Source: a virus. From it: a DNA stretch of 26,287 nucleotides. Positions within the stretch are counted from its first letter, which is position 1; every line of letters begins with the position of its first letter. Positions 7,560 through 14,100 of the stretch are shown here, piece by piece. The position numbers and the translations under genes are program-made. Under the pieces are notes generated by a model, which worked only from the letters and a program-made list of their open reading frames with translations, ran no database searches and was not told the DNA's origin. The stretch covers positions 1 to 26,287 of IMG/VR virus record IMGVR_UViG_3300032753_000148. The stretch is one strand, 5' to 3'.

Positions 7560-7798
7560 GTAAGACACAGGAAAAGAGAGCACGTCGTATGCAGGAATCC
7601 GCTGACTTTATTTTAGAACGTCGCAAGATGCAGTTGGGTATGTTTGAGCAGGCGCATAAAGTAGGTCTAAAACTGTACGAAGACCATAAAGATGACCTAC
7701 AGCCAGCTGATATCGAAGCCCTTGAGAAGCAAATCAAGGAGAACGAAGCCATCATTGAGAAACTAAAAAGTGAAATCTACCCGACAACTGAAGCCTGA
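7556..7798 (+). CDS. small coiled-coil protein
   Basis: An 80-residue, highly charged protein with no cysteines. The C-terminal half (DIEALEKQIKENEAIIEKLK) has clear heptads of Leu and Ile and should form a coiled coil. The N-terminal half is basic (KTQEKRARRM). It overlaps the membrane peptide by four bases (ATGA) and the next gene by 29 bases. No family recognised. Confidence 0.7.
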   Translation: MSKTQEKRARRMQESADFILERRKMQLGMFEQAHKVGLKLYEDHKDDLQPADIEALEKQIKENEAIIEKLKSEIYPTTEA

Positions 7799-7982
7799 TT
7801 ACACTGGCACCATGGACTACGCTGATACCGTGCTCCATGAGTGCCCCAAGTGTGAAAGCAACCTTTGGAACCTGAAGGTGTCCTTTGAAGACTACGAGAT
7901 AGCCCAATACCTGTTGGAGATGGAGTGCGCTATCTGCGGAAGTTACGCTAAAGCGCCAACCCCACTTGATAAACCTAATTAA
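7770..7982 (+). CDS. small zinc ribbon protein
   Basis: 70 residues from the GTG at 7770, or 56 if the ATG at 7812 is used; neither has a good ribosome binding site, and the first relies on overlap with the previous gene. Two CxxC pairs, CPKC and CAIC, lie about 32 residues apart and flank an acidic helical stretch (SFEDYEIAQYLLEME), giving a zinc-ribbon-like scaffold. It is the last gene before a 92-base untranslated stretch. Function unknown. Confidence 0.65.
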   Translation: MKSTRQLKPDYTGTMDYADTVLHECPKCESNLWNLKVSFEDYEIAQYLLEMECAICGSYAKAPTPLDKPN

Positions 7983-8033
7983 TGTCTAACTATCTTTAGA
8001 CAGACCTTCTGAGGGCTAACCCTCATACTTTAT
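7981..8033 (+). other. two small hairpins between operon segments
   Basis: TGTCTAA and TTAGACA (7982-8001) pair over seven bases, and GAGGG/CCCTC (8010-8023) pair over five with a CTAA loop. Neither is followed by a run of T, so these are not convincing intrinsic terminators. They may stabilise the upstream RNA end or regulate the SpoVS-like gene. Confidence 0.35.
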
Positions 8034-8074
8034 ACCACGGGGAACCACACTAATCGTAAACCGAGGTATACAAC

Positions 8075-8353
8075 ATGTCAGAGCAAGACGAGAAAGACGT
8101 GCTGCGCGTTTCAGCCAGCAGTAACCCACAGGCGGTAGCTTCCGCCATTGCCCACGCTATCTATGAAACCCGCACCTGTAAGGTACGCGCCGTAGGTGCT
8201 GGGGCTGTAAACCAAGCCACCAAAGCCCTAGCCATTGCGCGCGGATATACTGCCCCACGAGGCATTGATATCGCATATGTCCCTGGGTTCACCACTATTA
8301 AGAGCCATGATGGGGATATTTCAGCCATGGTTCTAACAGTGATTACCATTTAA
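8075..8353 (+). CDS. spoVS-like: SpoVS-like protein
   Basis: A 92-residue protein matching the stage V sporulation protein S family along its whole length: VLRVSASSNPQAVASAIAHA, then VRAVGAGAVNQATKALAIAR, then GIDIAYVPGFTTI. In Bacillus SpoVS the same places read LKVSAKSSPNSVAGAL, IQAIGAGALNQAVKAVAIAR and CIPAFTDI. SpoVS is a small nucleic-acid-binding-like fold that affects sporulation and septation in Bacillus. A phage copy may act as a dimeric DNA or RNA binder; its role here is not known. GAGG lies about 10 bases upstream of the start. The gene stands alone, with untranslated sequence on its left. Confidence 0.88.
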   Translation: MSEQDEKDVLRVSASSNPQAVASAIAHAIYETRTCKVRAVGAGAVNQATKALAIARGYTAPRGIDIAYVPGFTTIKSHDGDISAMVLTVITI

Positions 8354-8414
8354 GCCTGTATTCAACAGGTAAATGGCGTACATTTATGAAACAACCTTCG
8401 GCCAAAGGATAACC

Positions 8415-8744
8415 ATGGAAAAACCTAATAAAGAAAAGCATCTTGGACCCAATGATGCCGCTAAGCCTGTCGCTTCAACAAGCGCAAAGGCTAAGATTGC
8501 CCCTGTAGAAAAGGGAACACTCGTAAAGCGCAAGGGTGCCCACGATGAGAACCCAACCATTGAGGACCATAAGGTACGCTCACATGTTAAGAATACTGGC
8601 GGCGCTCGTTACGGTATCAACGTAAAGTTCCAAAAGACTGAAGCTCCAGAAGCTGGTGCAACGTTAGCTAATGCAAGACTCTTGCCTTCAGCTATTAAGC
8701 GTTCTGCTCAGACTTTCGTGGCAGGAATGGCAGACCAAGACTAG
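8415..8744 (+). CDS. basic hypothetical protein
   Basis: About 109 residues from the ATG at 8415, which has AAAGGA five bases from the start; an upstream in-frame ATG at 8373 would add 14 residues but has its purine run too close. The protein is rich in Lys, Ala and Pro in its first 60 residues (KPVASTSAKAKIAPVEKG) and looks disordered. A more ordered part follows, with GGARYGINVKFQKTE. There are no cysteines and no known motif. It is the last gene before the terminator at 8759-8796. Confidence 0.65.
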   Translation: MEKPNKEKHLGPNDAAKPVASTSAKAKIAPVEKGTLVKRKGAHDENPTIEDHKVRSHVKNTGGARYGINVKFQKTEAPEAGATLANARLLPSAIKRSAQTFVAGMADQD

Positions 8745-8758
8745 TCAATCTGCCACAC

Positions 8759-8796
8759 AAAGCCCCTAGTTAAACACTAGGGGCTTTTTCTTTTTG
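8759..8796 (+). terminator. intrinsic terminator
   Basis: AAAGCCCCTAG pairs with CTAGGGGCTTT across a seven-base loop, followed by a T-rich tract (TTTTTCTTTTT). This is a textbook Rho-independent terminator, 14 bases after the last stop codon of the replication and recombination unit. Confidence 0.93.
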
Positions 8797-8799
8797 TGG

Positions 8800-8805
8800 T
8801 AGTCT
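8800..8805 (+). promoter_or_regulatory. candidate extended -10 promoter
   Basis: TGG precedes TAGTCT directly after the terminator, an extended -10 arrangement (TGn-TAnnnT). No -35 element is clear. Transcription would begin near 8812 and leave a leader that carries the AAGGAC ribosome binding site of the gene at 8842. Confidence 0.4.
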
Positions 8806-8841
8806 ATGTCTTGTTGCATCGTGACGAGACAAGGACACATC

Positions 8842-9081
8842 ATGCTCACCGTATTGAATAAATATTTAGAACCCTCAGCACTTGCAGACGAGTGCGTTGT
8901 TGGGCGCTGGATACTTTCATTAAACGAAGAAGAGCGCAACACTTTTGCAAAACTTAAAGAGCACAGTAACTCAGTAAAACTCGCAGCACTATACAAGGAC
9001 TTACTTTCAGAAGGGCTTCTTCCCTTCAAACTAACCGCGTTCCGCTCACATTTACGGAGTTATTGCACATGTCAAAACTAA
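8842..9081 (+). CDS. small helical hypothetical protein
   Basis: 79 residues from the ATG at 8842, chosen because AAGGAC lies about six bases upstream; an ATG at 8806 sits on the candidate -10 element and is unlikely. The sequence is helical and charged (LSLNEEERNTFAKLKEHSNS), and the part LYKDLLSEGLLPFKLTAFRSHLR resembles in spacing a small DNA-binding helical domain, such as those placed beside phage terminase small subunits. That likeness is weak. The stop lies 13 bases inside the next gene. Confidence 0.65.
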   Translation: MLTVLNKYLEPSALADECVVGRWILSLNEEERNTFAKLKEHSNSVKLAALYKDLLSEGLLPFKLTAFRSHLRSYCTCQN

Positions 9082-10268
9082 ACATATTGGGTAAGGCTCT
9101 AATCAATGCGGAGTTGGATAATTCAGCAACTCAAATAAAAGAAACCAATACTCCACCAGAGTTTCGTGCGCGATTAGATGTTAGTACAGACGGTGGTTAC
9201 TTTGTTTCCACCCCTCGTGCAGCTATTGATATTGAGGACGCGGTATCGTTATTTAAAGATTTTGATTTAGACCCAACAGTGTGGGAAGTAGTAAGCGTAC
9301 GTAAGAGCCGCTGGCAAACATTCAACGGTGACTGGCTAGAAGCAGCACGTGTAAATATAAAGCCCGCTGGCGCATCCCGCGAAACTGATTTAGATTATGA
9401 TGCTTTAGTATCAAGTATTGAGAGATGGAAGCCAGGAAAAGCAGAGAAGGGCACAGGTCCCCTGTTTGCCATTTACGCAATAGGCGACACTCAGTACGGT
9501 AAAGACGCTGGCGGAGGTACCGAGGCTACTGTGGCTCGTGTGCTCCACGCACTTGACGAAGCGGTTGCGCGCCATAAAGAATTGTTAAAGTTAGGTCGTA
9601 AGATTGGAACAGTTGTACTGCCTCAACTGGGAGACTGCATAGAGGGAAGCACCAGCCAGAACGGCAAGGTTATTGGTCGCAGTGACATGGGCGTTACCCA
9701 CCAAGTACGTATCGGCCGTCGTGTGCTACTAGCGTGGATTAAGGCGTTTGCCCCCTTGTGCGAGGAGTTACTAATCCCTGTAGTCCCAGGAAACCATGAT
9801 GAAGTGCATAGAATTATGATGACTGACCCTACTGACTCATGGCAGGTAGAGATTGCTTCTATCGTCCAAGATATCTGCGCGGAGAACCCTGCGCTATCAC
9901 ATGTTAAGTTTTTCTATCCTAATCCAGATAACGCCACTCTTGCTATAGATTTGGGCGGAACCACCCTAGGTATGGCACATGGGCACCAAGCTAAAGACAT
10001 GGGCAAGTGGATTGCTGGGCAAGCTACAGGACGCACACCAGTAGGCGCGGCAGATGTTCTAATCACAGGGCACTTCCACCACTTCCGTGCAGACCAAGTA
10101 GGCCCACGCTTGTGGATTCAAGTGCCAGCTATGGATGGTGGTTCAGCGTGGTTTAGGGATAAAACTGGGTTGGAATCACCTACAGGAGTGGTAGCCCTAG
10201 TGATGGGTAAAGACTACGACCCGCGCAGAGATTTAAGCGTTATCGGCGGAGAAAATCGCATAAACTAG
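9069..10268 (+). CDS. calcineurin-like metallophosphoesterase
   Basis: About 399 residues. The C-terminal two thirds hold the full dimetal phosphoesterase motif set: GDTQYG (near 140), GDCIEG, GNHDE, AHGH and GHFHH, the order seen in Mre11/SbcD and related phosphodiesterases. No SbcC/Rad50 partner is visible. An N-terminal domain of about 120 residues (DGGYFVSTPRAAIDIEDAVS onward) is of unknown kind and may bind DNA. It probably hydrolyses DNA or another phosphodiester; the substrate cannot be read. The ATG at 9069 is favoured over the TTG at 9063 by the position of GGAG at 9056. It follows the small helical gene with a 13-base overlap. Confidence 0.85.
   Translation: MSKLNILGKALINAELDNSATQIKETNTPPEFRARLDVSTDGGYFVSTPRAAIDIEDAVSLFKDFDLDPTVWEVVSVRKSRWQTFNGDWLEAARVNIKPAGASRETDLDYDALVSSIERWKPGKAEKGTGPLFAIYAIGDTQYGKDAGGGTEATVARVLHALDEAVARHKELLKLGRKIGTVVLPQLGDCIEGSTSQNGKVIGRSDMGVTHQVRIGRRVLLAWIKAFAPLCEELLIPVVPGNHDEVHRIMMTDPTDSWQVEIASIVQDICAENPALSHVKFFYPNPDNATLAIDLGGTTLGMAHGHQAKDMGKWIAGQATGRTPVGAADVLITGHFHHFRADQVGPRLWIQVPAMDGGSAWFRDKTGLESPTGVVALVMGKDYDPRRDLSVIGGENRIN
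10261..10266 (+). promoter_or_regulatory. candidate -10 element of a leaderless message
   Basis: TAAACT is placed exactly six bases before the ATG at 10273, which lacks a ribosome binding site. No -35 element is clear. Similar spacing occurs before 5439, 12220, 13051 and 14101. Confidence 0.3.
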
Positions 10269-10272
10269 TGTT

Positions 10273-10806
10273 ATGCCGAGTCCTCATCAAAACATACAGA
10301 ACCTAGGTGCCGCTGGTATGGCAGGCACCAACACTACCTATGGTGGTGGCGGTGTTCCTGTTGCTCGCTCCGAACTTGACTTCCTGCGTCTTGGTGTTGG
10401 ACGCCAACCTTCCGCTGAATACCCAGACGGATACTTAGGTACGATTCGTTCTCGCAGAGACGACCGTGGCCGCTCATCTAGTACATCAGATGATGTACTC
10501 AATGCACTTAAAGTTAGAGTAGGTCAACGCTCGTATCAACGTGGTGTTCATCGCGGTGAGCGCGTAGACGTACAAGATTATTATTACCCTGAAGGACTAG
10601 AAGCCACTCGTGGTATTGCTCGTCAATTCAGAGGAGTTCGTGACGGTAATGTTATTCGCGTCGCACGCAATGTTGAGAACGCTATGGCCGCACCTGCACC
10701 TCATTTACCTAATGATGGTAAGGCTAACATGCGTAGCACATCCCCAATGGCACTAGACAAGAGACGCGTAGACCAAATGGCTCGTATGCGTCCTGCTTGG
10801 AAATAA
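10273..10806 (+). CDS. basic hypothetical protein, possibly virion-associated
   Basis: 177 residues, Arg- and Gly-rich with little predicted hydrophobic core. It begins with a flexible Gly-rich segment (TNTTYGGGGVPVARSELDF). The middle is charged (RSRRDDRGRSSS), and the tail is AAPAPHLPNDGK followed by MARMRPAWK. There are no catalytic motifs. It opens a run of five small genes plus a 15-codon frame that are tightly coupled and have similar composition. A structural or DNA-coating role is possible but unproven. Confidence 0.65.
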   Translation: MPSPHQNIQNLGAAGMAGTNTTYGGGGVPVARSELDFLRLGVGRQPSAEYPDGYLGTIRSRRDDRGRSSSTSDDVLNALKVRVGQRSYQRGVHRGERVDVQDYYYPEGLEATRGIARQFRGVRDGNVIRVARNVENAMAAPAPHLPNDGKANMRSTSPMALDKRRVDQMARMRPAWK

Positions 10807-11181
10807 ATGTCAGGACAGATGTCTGATGGCGTATACAACCGCCGACCTTGGGTAGCTCCTACAGCTGATTTAGATATATCGCGCCTTCCCCCTCAGGATT
10901 ACCTTGGGCCGTTTCAATCTAATGCAGAACGCCTTATGGGTCAGTCCTTGGCTACTTGGTCTATGACTAGCGAAGAGATTCAACAGTACGTACGTCCGCC
11001 ACTACCGCAGGTGAAGTTGTTTCCACCTCGTTTCGGGTATACTGAGAACGAAATTGGCATTGAAGACTTAATTGATTTACCTCGTCGTACCGCTACAACT
11101 CAACGTGTTGAGTCTGACTTTAGCCAGACCCCTAACACTCAAGAGTCATCCAGCACTAACTCGTTAGGGAGCACCATATGA
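10807..11181 (+). CDS. hypothetical protein
   Basis: 124 residues starting on the base after the previous stop. Pro-rich middle (VRPPLPQVKLFPPRFGYTE), an acidic segment (NEIGIEDLIDL), and a Ser/Thr-rich C-terminus that looks disordered. The weak GGA four bases from the start suggests reliance on coupling. No known family; the composition is like its neighbours. Confidence 0.65.
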   Translation: MSGQMSDGVYNRRPWVAPTADLDISRLPPQDYLGPFQSNAERLMGQSLATWSMTSEEIQQYVRPPLPQVKLFPPRFGYTENEIGIEDLIDLPRRTATTQRVESDFSQTPNTQESSSTNSLGSTI

Positions 11182-11411
11182 GTAACGACCCAGGACTTTA
11201 CACAGATAGCACTGGCTCTGGCATGGCTGGGGCAGAAGATGTGCGCCTTGAGACCCAACGTGACATGTCAAGAACTATGTATAATGGCGATAATGCCTGT
11301 AAAACCTGCGGGATGCTAATAGACCCCGTACAATCGTTAATGAATCAAGATACCTGCCCGTCGTGCAAGCGTCGTAAGCAGTTTAACCGAGTGAAAGGCG
11401 GAATGGCATGA
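11178..11411 (+). CDS. small zinc-finger protein
   Basis: 77 residues, overlapping both neighbours by four bases (ATGA). AGGGAG precedes the start. One CxxC pair, CKTC, and a second, CPSC, are 20 residues apart and followed by RRKQFNR, a basic patch typical of small nucleic-acid or protein-binding zinc ribbons. The N-terminal 35 residues are Gly- and Asp-rich and probably flexible. Function unknown. Confidence 0.7.
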   Translation: MSNDPGLYTDSTGSGMAGAEDVRLETQRDMSRTMYNGDNACKTCGMLIDPVQSLMNQDTCPSCKRRKQFNRVKGGMA

Positions 11412-11617
11412 CCGTTCGCAAAGCACGTTCAGAAACCGCATCCCTTCTAGAGGGTGCCACAGACGGCAAGTACCGTAAGCGTCGTCCTAACATGGAAGTT
11501 GACCCAGGTATGGGTGACCAGATTGTTGTCAAGGAGCGCGCTAGTCTGCATCCTTACATGAACTACGGGTTCATCAACTCTGAAGATTCCAACAAAGTAA
11601 ACCCAGCAGGTAACTAA
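11408..11617 (+). CDS. hypothetical protein with C-terminal KVNPAGN
   Basis: 69 residues, basic N-terminal half (TVRKARSETASLLEG, GKYRKRRPNME). It ends in SNKVNPAGN, and the DNA coding that tail, together with the ribosome binding site of the next gene, is repeated exactly 288 bases downstream (11594-11619 and 11882-11907). The start overlaps the previous stop by four bases, with GGCGGA upstream. No family recognised. Confidence 0.65.
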   Translation: MTVRKARSETASLLEGATDGKYRKRRPNMEVDPGMGDQIVVKERASLHPYMNYGFINSEDSNKVNPAGN

Positions 11618-11619
11618 TG
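11594..11619 (+). repeat. 26-bp direct repeat, copy 1
   Basis: Begins AAAGTAAACCCAGCAGG and ends TAACTAATG. It covers the last codons of the 11408 gene (KVNPAGN), its stop, the CAGG ribosome binding site and the ATG of the 11617 gene. Identical over 26 bases to 11882-11907. Confidence 0.95.
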
Positions 11620-11865
11620 TCAGCGCCAGATAAAGCAAAAGACCCACGTAGAACACCGAGTATTCCTTCTGGGGTTACAGGAAAATACACATTTATGGAA
11701 CTTCCTGAAGACCAACACACTACTGCATACATTCCGCGCAGAACAGATGCGTATGCTTCAGGACCTAGAACTGGCGTAGAAGCCGCACTTTCTGGTAAGG
11801 GCAAGGCTGGAAACATGGGCAAACTTTTGGGAGAAGTAAAGGGAGCGTTTAAGCCTAATGAATAA
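11617..11865 (+). CDS. hypothetical protein
   Basis: 82 residues. The N-terminus is basic (SAPDKAKDPRRTPSIPSG), with a short ordered-looking part (GKYTFMELPEDQHTTAYIP) and a Gly/Lys-rich tail (KGKAGNMGKLLGEVKGAFK) that could form an amphipathic helix. The start overlaps the previous stop (TAATG) and uses the repeated ribosome binding site. No family recognised. Confidence 0.65.
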   Translation: MSAPDKAKDPRRTPSIPSGVTGKYTFMELPEDQHTTAYIPRRTDAYASGPRTGVEAALSGKGKAGNMGKLLGEVKGAFKPNE

Positions 11866-11905
11866 AAGCGAAGAGCCTTCTAAAGTAAACCCAGCAGGTA
11901 ACTAA
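11858..11905 (+). CDS. possible 15-residue peptide (MNKSEEPSKVNPAGN)
   Basis: A tiny frame that overlaps the stop of the previous gene by eight bases and ends in TAATG with the next. Its last seven residues are identical to those of the 11408 gene because of the 26-bp repeat. It has no ribosome binding site of its own at the right distance. It could be a remnant of a duplicated gene, a coupling peptide that carries ribosomes to the next start, or a chance frame. Confidence 0.35.
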   Translation: MNKSEEPSKVNPAGN

Positions 11906-11907
11906 TG
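11882..11907 (+). repeat. 26-bp direct repeat, copy 2
   Basis: Identical to 11594-11619. It supplies the ribosome binding site and ATG of the gene at 11905 and encodes the end of the 15-residue frame. Confidence 0.95.
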
Positions 11908-12195
11908 GCTGCCTCAAACCTAACTAAATTTGATAAGAGCAATCCAGAGCACGTTAAGGCTATCAAAGGCGAAGACAAAGATGGATTTACCTCTGGCGGT
12001 AAAGACGTCAAGATTCACGCAGGCGGTTACTTCTCCAAGACTAGCCCCTCAAAAAATCCAACGAGTGATGGCGGCAAGAAGGCAGTAGCCAAGAAGGTTG
12101 CTACACCTCGTAAGTTGAAGGCTGTACCTATGGCTGAAACGCCTGCCACAGCCAAGAAGGCTCCTGCTAAGAAGGCTGCTCCTAAAAAGAAGTAA
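11905..12195 (+). CDS. Lys/Ala-rich protein with histone H1-like tail
   Basis: 96 residues. The N-terminal half (FDKSNPEHVKAIKGEDKDGF) is charged with an acidic patch. The C-terminal 40 residues are almost only Lys, Ala and Pro (KKAVAKKVATPRKLK and AKKAPAKKAAPKKK), like the tails of histone H1 and of actinobacterial HU-type proteins. Such tails bind DNA without sequence preference, so a DNA-compaction role is reasonable. The folded HU domain is absent. It ends the coupled run that began at 10273. Confidence 0.7.
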   Translation: MAASNLTKFDKSNPEHVKAIKGEDKDGFTSGGKDVKIHAGGYFSKTSPSKNPTSDGGKKAVAKKVATPRKLKAVPMAETPATAKKAPAKKAAPKKK

Positions 12196-12206
12196 CCTTT
12201 TTGTGC

Positions 12207-12212
12207 TAAGAT
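12207..12212 (+). promoter_or_regulatory. extended -10 promoter giving a leaderless message
   Basis: TGC-TAAGAT lies seven bases before the ATG at 12220, so the expected first transcribed base is at or next to that A. The gene has no ribosome binding site, as expected for leaderless translation. No -35 element is seen. Confidence 0.5.
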
Positions 12213-12219
12213 TAGCCCC

Positions 12220-12771
12220 ATGTCTGACACATTAGAAAACGAGTATATCCTCCTACTTGTATGCAAAACATGCAAGACCATTGAGGAAATTCCGTACCAA
12301 AAATCGGGTAAATATCTAGGCGACGGAAAGTACGACCAAACAGACAACCCCTTTTTAGCTAAGGCTATCGGACCTTGCGAGAGCAAAGGTCATATGGGCA
12401 TGCTTACAGACGTTAACTTCGTTTATTGGATGACTCCAAAGGTTAAAGAGTCCATCATTGCTCAAATTAAAGACACATTTACAAATGGCGCAAACATGGC
12501 CTCTGGCCTTGACGTATTTGGAACTAATTTCTACGACCTAAAAGATACCTATTCCGCAGATGCTATGTCTTGTTGGAAACTGCACAACAGTCCTAAAGGC
12601 CAATGCTCTGACTACAAGGCTGAACGTAAACTTCTGGATGCAGGAACAGGTGCTGAACGACGCGCCGAGGGCCTAGGCAAATCTAATATTAAGGTCTATT
12701 TGTGCGATTTTTGCCCTGTAAAGATGTATAACCAGCAGAAAGCCTATAAAGAGCGCGGGTTGTACGAGTAA
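12220..12771 (+). CDS. cysteine-rich hypothetical protein
   Basis: 183 residues with an N-terminal CKTC pair (about 15-18), a CESKGH group, a single Cys in MSCWKLH and another in GQCSDY, and a C-terminal CDFC pair (about 163-166). The paired ends suggest one or two zinc sites holding the fold together. No catalytic motif is visible. It seems to have its own promoter and a leaderless start, so it is probably expressed separately from the gene run on its left. It resembles phage proteins of unknown function by general character only. Confidence 0.7.
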   Translation: MSDTLENEYILLLVCKTCKTIEEIPYQKSGKYLGDGKYDQTDNPFLAKAIGPCESKGHMGMLTDVNFVYWMTPKVKESIIAQIKDTFTNGANMASGLDVFGTNFYDLKDTYSADAMSCWKLHNSPKGQCSDYKAERKLLDAGTGAERRAEGLGKSNIKVYLCDFCPVKMYNQQKAYKERGLYE

Positions 12772-12803
12772 ACTTTGGGTCACCTTTCCCTGTAACGCTT
12801 GGC

Positions 12804-12809
12804 TATACT
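12804..12809 (+). promoter_or_regulatory. candidate -10 promoter element
   Basis: TATACT, preceded by TTGGC, lies 28 bases before the ATG at 12837, leaving room for a short leader that carries AGAGGGAG. The -35 region is weak. Confidence 0.45.
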
Positions 12810-12836
12810 GTACATACAGACCAAGAGGGAGATTCC

Positions 12837-13043
12837 ATGTTCGTAGAAATGACATGTCAATGTGGAGCCTCATTCCAGATGGACGCAGGGGATAACACAT
12901 CTATAGTTGAACTTTGGGCGCACTCATTTGTTAATGCACATCACGAATGCGGTTATATGTCCACGCCATTACGCGCGGATACTGAAGAAAAGATGAAGCG
13001 TTACGACGTTATCTACAAGGAACCGCGCGAAAAAGAACTATAA
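12837..13043 (+). CDS. small cysteine/histidine protein
   Basis: 68 residues with CQC near the N-terminus and HHEC in the middle (about 35-38), a plausible single zinc site. The rest is charged and helical (DTEEKMKRYDVIYK). AGAGGGAG lies at a good distance upstream. Similar short proteins are common in actinobacteriophages and have no known role. Confidence 0.65.
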   Translation: MFVEMTCQCGASFQMDAGDNTSIVELWAHSFVNAHHECGYMSTPLRADTEEKMKRYDVIYKEPREKEL

Positions 13044-13044
13044 T
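13039..13044 (+). promoter_or_regulatory. consensus -10 element of a leaderless message
   Basis: TATAAT lies exactly six bases before the ATG at 13051, which has no ribosome binding site. The element overlaps the end of the 12837 gene. No good -35 is visible. Confidence 0.45.
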
Positions 13045-13050
13045 TAGTAA

Positions 13051-13980
13051 ATGGATTTCTATACATCACTAGTTGCTAACGCGACCCCAATAGGTATAGA
13101 GCCTGCTGAGACTTCGTACTTCAGTGCTCCTGGAGCTGGGCTCGACCCTCGTTTATTTAGAGACAATAAGCTACTTCCTGTTATGCGCTCGGCTATTCTA
13201 CGTATTCTATTTGAACACCTTAATCAGTATTACAGTAGCCCTGAAGCGTACTGCACCGTCTGGTTAGCTGGTTCTGGCGTGAGCTACCAATGGGCAGCTG
13301 CACGGCAGCCTGCGGATTTAGATTGCCTTATCGGCGTAAACTATTTGAAGTTTAGACAGGCTAATCAACAGTATAAAGCCTTGAGTGACCAGCAGATTGC
13401 GGATATGTTTAATGAAGATTTCCGAAAGCACCTGCACCCGTTAACTAATAACTTTTTTAATACCTACGAACTTACTTTCTTTGTAAATGTTAAAACAGAT
13501 ATCCGCGCGTTAAAGCCATACGCCGCCTATTCAGTAACCAATGACGACTGGACAGTTGCGCCAGAAACAAAAGCGCCTCCACACAGCGCCGCCATGGAGC
13601 AAAAGGTTGCCAAAGATTTGTCTATGACAACAGAGATTCTATCCAGATACGCAGATGCGTTAAATAAACTCGGTAATGCAACTACTGATAATGCCCGTAG
13701 AAACGCGGAATCTGCATTAAAGTTAGCGATTGACCAAGGCTCCGCACTGTTTGATGATATTCATTATGGCCGCCGAAACGCTTTCAATCCTTCTGGTGGT
13801 GGTTACACTGATATTGCTAACTACCGTTGGCAAGCAGGAAAGCGCGCTGGAAGCATACAAGCCCTGAGTAAGTTAAAAGAGGTTTCCGTCAAAGGTCGTA
13901 AAGACTTTGAGGCTCAGACATACGGCATGGAACTTCCAGACACCAATACCTTAATTCGTAGGGCTGTCGGAGGACGTTAA
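13051..13980 (+). CDS. nucleotidyltransferase-like protein
   Basis: 309 residues. Residues 71-95 read WLAGSGVSYQW, then ADLDCLIGV, which is the Gly-Ser motif followed by the D-x-D metal site (D89, D91) of the DNA polymerase beta nucleotidyltransferase superfamily. A third acidic residue may be in VKTDI. After residue 180 the protein is helical, with a long Ala-rich region. Such enzymes add nucleotides to proteins, small molecules or RNA ends; the substrate is not evident. Relatives are annotated in actinophages. It ends with GGAGGA, the ribosome binding site for the 33-residue gene that overlaps its stop. The two together have the layout of an enzyme plus a small partner. Confidence 0.7.
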   Translation: MDFYTSLVANATPIGIEPAETSYFSAPGAGLDPRLFRDNKLLPVMRSAILRILFEHLNQYYSSPEAYCTVWLAGSGVSYQWAAARQPADLDCLIGVNYLKFRQANQQYKALSDQQIADMFNEDFRKHLHPLTNNFFNTYELTFFVNVKTDIRALKPYAAYSVTNDDWTVAPETKAPPHSAAMEQKVAKDLSMTTEILSRYADALNKLGNATTDNARRNAESALKLAIDQGSALFDDIHYGRRNAFNPSGGGYTDIANYRWQAGKRAGSIQALSKLKEVSVKGRKDFEAQTYGMELPDTNTLIRRAVGGR

Positions 13981-14081
13981 TGTGCGCGGTTCAGGAATAT
14001 AATATTACTGAATTAGCGGATGTGTTTAACACAACAATAGATGACGCCGCTGACTTCATATACACATCCATTGTCGTCTGA
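13980..14081 (+). CDS. 33-residue protein coupled to the nucleotidyltransferase-like gene
   Basis: The ATG overlaps the previous stop (TAATG) and has GGAGGA five bases upstream, an excellent signal. The peptide starts MCAVQEYNITELADVFNTTI, continues with DDAADFIYTS and ends IVV. The ITELADVFNTTIDDAADFI part looks like a pair of short helices, as in a helix-turn-helix, but is too short to be sure. It could be a binding partner or regulator of the upstream enzyme. Confidence 0.55.
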   Translation: MCAVQEYNITELADVFNTTIDDAADFIYTSIVV

Positions 14082-14088
14082 TTAATGG

Positions 14089-14094
14089 TAGGGT
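14089..14094 (+). promoter_or_regulatory. candidate -10 element (or weak ribosome binding site)
   Basis: TAGGGT lies six bases before the GTG at 14101. It fits the TAnnnT spacing seen at other starts without a good Shine-Dalgarno, but AGGG could itself act as a ribosome binding site. Confidence 0.25.
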
Positions 14095-14100
14095 TCCACC

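Noticed and set aside
7981-8033. Intrinsic terminator after the zinc ribbon gene
   Set aside because: Two hairpins are present, but no T tract follows, so termination is not supported.
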